Assembly: GCA_013202335.1 (NCBI GenBank)
Contig: JABMQR010000037.1
Location: 1 to 17,638, forward strand
DNA length: 17,638 nt
DNA from: Bacteroidota bacterium
Lineage (GTDB): Bacteria; Spirochaetota; Spirochaetia; JABMQR01
Direction of reading: 5' to 3'
Shown here piece after piece: positions 14,582-17,638 of the stretch (positions are counted from its first letter, which is position 1; every line of letters begins with the position of its first letter). A program made the position numbers and the translations under genes. A model generated the notes under the pieces. It did no database searches. It was not told where the DNA came from and saw only the letters and a program-made list of their open reading frames with translations.

Positions 14582-16276
14582 TTAGAAGGACCAAGCCGGG
14601 GAGTAGCGATCCACCCGGCAAGAACCGATACTGCGAAGCTGCACTGTCTTGTAAAAAGTACCTTCACCGCTGTCCCAAGACATAAGTTCTTCTTTGTGTC
14701 CCAATCTCCGAATCATACTCCACTGACGCAGCTGAGTATGACGCGCATTTGTATCCCATAGACAGAGCCCGTCAACACCTTTATTATAAAGCTCTATTGC
14801 TTTACTTTGGTATTCCCCTGGTTCCATGTTTCGGGGAAAGAGTTCAACAAACAGCTTGCAGCTACTGTTTTTAACTATCTGAACATAATAATCAACATCA
14901 ACCGGTTGATCATTCCACGGGTAGGCAACTACTTCATTCACCAAGCCTTCACCAATCCAAGATTCAACATCTAGCCCGTAAAATAGATTCGTCGGTTCAT
15001 CATTTAACGTGTGAACAGAGAGGGCTATATCAGGATGAATTGCTTTTCGTACCTTACGTATAAATCCAGTCATAATTTCGGCTTTGTAGTTTAGCCACGA
15101 CTTGTTGTATTCATCAAGTGTTCGCGGGTCCACTCCATGGCGTTTGCTATAGCCGTCAATGAGAATTTTTTCATAGAGGAGATATGGTGCTCCACGGGGA
15201 AATAGCAAACTCAAACCGTCCGGTTTAAATTCTGAAAGTTCCACAAGCAAAGAGATAACATAATCCTGCATACCTGGGTAGGCATAACTCATCCTACAAA
15301 TTTCCACACCATCGCGATCACAGCATCGCCACTCCGGGTGGCGGTTGTATAGGTCACCGGTAAAAATAGTGTCACGCGGTGGACTGCAAGCAAAAGCTTC
15401 AAGTCTTAGACTGAGATAAACCTTAAGATCGACACTTCTGCCATAATCAATAACAGTCTTTAGCATGTTTACCCTTCTACGACGAAGAGTAATAATAGAC
15501 TCTCTGATTTTCCTATCGATAGGTCGTGGGAATGCTTTGACATTGTCGCCGAAAGTGCTAGCTATTTTACTGGTTGATGTGTATACATCACCCCCTGAAC
15601 CGACACACCAATACAATTTTCCCACATCTGTGTCTCGATAAGGTTCGATATCTTCACACAACTCGGCACGGGATTTGGCCCTTTTAACACCTAATATTCC
15701 AAATCCATCGTTCATTGCAATGAGTCGTTTGGGATTAGTGTCTTCACACTTCTTTTCCATGAGTACTCTTTCGTAGTGTTGCCCTGCAAATGGCATGTCA
15801 CTCATTAAAATCACCTTTATGTAGGCAATGTACGAGCTTATCGAAAATTGCGGATGAGAGATTACCAGCGACTGCCCACTAAGATCGGCACTCTTCCAAT
15901 ACACTTCATCAATCCGATCAAACACATCAATCTCTGTAGGTTCCGGTTTTACTAACGAAAACACCTTATCGCTACTGAGACGCACACGTATACCCTCATT
16001 TTCTCGAGGATCAAGAGAGTAAAGTCCAAGAAAAATCGCATACCAACCGCTGCATAGTAAAGGCATACAGATATTTGGCACCCGACTTTCGGGACCGGAC
16101 ATAAGCATAACACCAGAAAAGTCTTCGGCTTCGTACTCTACAGCTCTCCACTGCCGCCGGCAAGTTTTCCGTGAAATAGCACTGGATGGGAGACACCGAG
16201 AGAGGTCAGTATAATACCGGGGCGACTTACCGGTAACAGATTTAGATGATGTGTTTTTTACTCGTGTTGAATACAT
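14582..16276 (-). CDS. Glycosyl-hydrolase-like TIM-barrel protein with N-terminal beta-sandwich-like region
   Basis: I start at Met 16276 (MYSTRVKN): GAGGAG ends 8 nt before it but only 2 nt before the alternative ATG at 16282. Residues ~45-165 look like a beta-rich, carbohydrate-binding-like domain (EYEAEDFSGVMLMSG, SGWYAIFLGLYSL). The rest resembles uncharacterised glycosyl-hydrolase-like barrels (GHL6/GHL10-type): repeated helices and strands such as VDLKVYLSLRLEAF, HPEWRCCDRDGVEICRMSYAYP and KPDGLSLLFPRG, ending with CRVDRYSPAWSF. No signal peptide or membrane segment is seen, so it should be cytoplasmic. It overlaps the upstream barrel gene by 19 bp and shares its YAYP and PDG/LDG landmarks, so the two are probably paralogues. 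I cannot point to a certain pair of catalytic acids. It may act on a short glycoside or glycoside phosphate; the family's reaction is not established to my knowledge. Confidence 0.75.
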   Translation of the reverse strand: MYSTRVKNTSSKSVTGKSPRYYTDLSRCLPSSAISRKTCRRQWRAVEYEAEDFSGVMLMSGPESRVPNICMPLLCSGWYAIFLGLYSLDPRENEGIRVRLSSDKVFSLVKPEPTEIDVFDRIDEVYWKSADLSGQSLVISHPQFSISSYIAYIKVILMSDMPFAGQHYERVLMEKKCEDTNPKRLIAMNDGFGILGVKRAKSRAELCEDIEPYRDTDVGKLYWCVGSGGDVYTSTSKIASTFGDNVKAFPRPIDRKIRESIITLRRRRVNMLKTVIDYGRSVDLKVYLSLRLEAFACSPPRDTIFTGDLYNRHPEWRCCDRDGVEICRMSYAYPGMQDYVISLLVELSEFKPDGLSLLFPRGAPYLLYEKILIDGYSKRHGVDPRTLDEYNKSWLNYKAEIMTGFIRKVRKAIHPDIALSVHTLNDEPTNLFYGLDVESWIGEGLVNEVVAYPWNDQPVDVDYYVQIVKNSSCKLFVELFPRNMEPGEYQSKAIELYNKGVDGLCLWDTNARHTQLRQWSMIRRLGHKEELMSWDSGEGTFYKTVQLRSIGSCRVDRYSPAWSF

Positions 16277-17367
16277 TCCCATAGCTCCTCGTAACGCTCG
16301 AAGTTCTCGGATTCATGATAGGCATACCCATCGAAAAATGAAGCATACTTTCGTTTAACATCTCGAATAAGTTCAGGATTCTTCGTTTCTTCCGATAAAT
16401 AAGGCAACTCGTTTCGCCAGTCCCATACTCGGAACCAACATATCAATAGTTTACCCTTTTTCCGCAAAAAATTGAACTTATCGCGAGTCTTTCGGAACCA
16501 GACTTCGCTACGATCAAGGATCGGTTCGCCAGCGGCTACAATGAGACCATCAATAAGGTTTTCATCTATCCACAGCTCATAATCCAGTTTCATATGACCC
16601 ATTGGTGATATGTTCATCATGGAATAACCGTCACTATGAATCCCCATCCAGAGAGGAAGTCCTCGACCCCTGATCATCTCACTTGCAGTTCGTACAAAAT
16701 CAGTAAAGTACTCTCCCTGCAGATCATAGAGTTTTAGCTTATCAAATTCTTCAGCCAGGATATCAATGCTGTATCGCTGCTTATACTCCTGAACAATAGG
16801 TGCGTTATATCCAAAATCATCCAAATCCCGTGATTCATTTGCATGTTTAGCATGACTTCTGGTGCAAAGATAAACGCCGTCCAAATCGTAACTCAAAATC
16901 TCCTCTAGTTCTTTCCTCCTGAACTCCTGAACTTCAGGATACGCATAACACAAAGCGCCGCGGAGATAACGTCGTTGGTCATGACTTCGCCATGTATACT
17001 CGGTATGCTCAAGTACAAAATCGCTTATAAGACCAGGTGTGGCATCTTCATCCATCATAGTTATCCATGCAAAAACTTTAATTCCATAATCTTTCCCTAT
17101 TCGGCATGCCACCTCCAGCGGATCAAACTTGCGAAGGATACGAACCATATTATACGAGTTAGGAGCATTCACATACTTTGCATTGTACCAAGACCGAACC
17201 TTACTGTGCCATCCTGCCACACCACAGATAGAAAGCCGCCAGAGAACAGTAGTTACACCCTTAGCGACGCATTTAGAAAAGAACGTCTCTATCCGCGATT
17301 CATCGTATAGGGTCGTGGAACTGTTTACCATGTCGTAGTAATCGACATTTAAAACTACTTCTTTCAT
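16258..17367 (-). CDS. Glycosyl-hydrolase-like TIM-barrel protein (GHL6/GHL10-type)
   Basis: This 369-residue protein begins at once with a barrel strand (MKEVVLNVDYYD) and has no signal peptide, so it is probably cytoplasmic. Family-like elements run in barrel order: GVTTVLWRLS (37-46), KFDPLEVACRIGKDYGIKVFAWITMMDEDAT (80-110), a conserved ALCYAYPEVQEFRR (138-151), SYDLDGVYLCTRSHAKH (159-175), DDFGYNAPIVQEYKQRYSID (183-202) and LPLWMGIHSDG. The acidic residues commonly found after the DG(V/I) strand in GHL10 proteins are replaced by Cys-Thr-Arg-Ser here, so catalysis may differ. AGAGG lies 8 nt before the ATG. It is the first gene of the four-gene operon. The substrate is unknown; the operon suggests that it prepares a sugar-like compound for later oxidation and cleavage. 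Confidence 0.75.
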   Translation of the reverse strand: MKEVVLNVDYYDMVNSSTTLYDESRIETFFSKCVAKGVTTVLWRLSICGVAGWHSKVRSWYNAKYVNAPNSYNMVRILRKFDPLEVACRIGKDYGIKVFAWITMMDEDATPGLISDFVLEHTEYTWRSHDQRRYLRGALCYAYPEVQEFRRKELEEILSYDLDGVYLCTRSHAKHANESRDLDDFGYNAPIVQEYKQRYSIDILAEEFDKLKLYDLQGEYFTDFVRTASEMIRGRGLPLWMGIHSDGYSMMNISPMGHMKLDYELWIDENLIDGLIVAAGEPILDRSEVWFRKTRDKFNFLRKKGKLLICWFRVWDWRNELPYLSEETKNPELIRDVKRKYASFFDGYAYHESENFERYEELWECIQHE

Positions 17368-17638
17368 TTCTTAATCCTCTTTCAATATTTATTAGATTTA
17401 GTAGAAATATACATACCTTAATTTAATTAATAAGATACAGTCCTATTGGTTTCATAGAGTCACCATTGTAAACAGGCTAGGTACTAACCTCACAACCTCC
17501 GTCAATCTCCCAAAATAGGCTATCACCTGTTTTGTAGATCCTTATCTGCTCAAATCTACTAGATTCGCCTACTCACCCATCTCTGTCATTACACCTTTGA
17601 GCTGGCATAGCTCTAGGTCTGATTACACTGCTTAGAAA
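17368..17638. other. Upstream region of the second operon; no gene recognised
   Basis: The first ~80 bp are very AT-rich and should hold the promoter of the four-gene operon, though I see no good -35/-10 pair and no copy of the TATGATCATA palindrome. The distal part has more GC and short inverted repeats: AAACAGG (17470-17476) with CCTGTTT (17526-17532), and GAGCT/AGCTC (17599-17603 with 17609-17613). Short - strand frames are interrupted by stops and match nothing I know. Confidence 0.4.

Noticed and set aside
14476..14667. 63-codon - strand frame at the end of the large barrel gene
   Set aside because: It overlaps the barrel protein's C-terminus out of frame and continues into AT-rich spacer; the barrel frame ends in a plausible native tail (RYSPAWSF).
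17461..17638. Possible retroelement or intron fragment on the - strand
   Set aside because: Short inverted repeats and broken frames suggested this, but no domain V-like motif or reverse-transcriptase sequence is visible.

Overview
The window is low-GC, AT-rich bacterial DNA with strong AGGAG-type ribosome-binding sites and tightly packed co-directional genes. A YesN/AraC-type response regulator, FadR- and LacI-type regulators and a decayed DDE transposase suggest an anaerobic, sugar-using bacterium, for example Bacillota (Clostridia) or Spirochaetota. The sequence alone does not settle the phylum. I see no tRNA, rRNA, CRISPR array or transporter gene.

Left flank (1-2470, + strand): a response-regulator gene that has lost the front of its receiver domain, a non-coding stretch with several inverted repeats, and a shredded transposase pseudogene. 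A GntR/FadR-type regulator (2549-3325, +) follows, convergent with the main operon.

Main operon (11241 down to 3500, - strand, eight genes): myo-inositol-phosphate synthase, PfkB-family kinase, Gfo/Idh/MocA oxidoreductase, NAD-dependent epimerase/dehydratase, HpcH/HpaI aldolase, cyclase-family metal hydrolase, SDR oxidoreductase and 2-hydroxyacid dehydrogenase. Spacing is short and the first two genes overlap by 4 bp. The first gene has a near-consensus sigma-70 promoter (TTGACA, 17 bp, TATGAT). Its -10 box lies inside a perfect 46-bp palindrome, the best operator candidate here. A divergent LacI-family gene (11695-12732, +) is the obvious candidate regulator. About 450 bp separate it from the operon, and that gap holds a repeated short palindrome and two adjacent hairpins.

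Second operon (17367 down to 12812, - strand, four genes): two related glycosyl-hydrolase-like TIM-barrel proteins without signal peptides, then two fumarylacetoacetate-hydrolase (FAH) family proteins overlapping by 4 bp. Both FAH proteins look substituted at the usual metal-binding positions. The operon converges on the LacI gene.

Inference: together the two operons look like a cytoplasmic pathway for an unusual carbohydrate, cyclitol or sugar acid. Oxidoreductases and an epimerase would alter the ring or chain, the aldolase or FAH-type enzymes would cleave it, and the hydroxyacid dehydrogenase would reduce the oxoacid product. An inositol-phosphate synthase heading such an operon does not fit any pathway I can name, and the substrate cannot be deduced from sequence alone.
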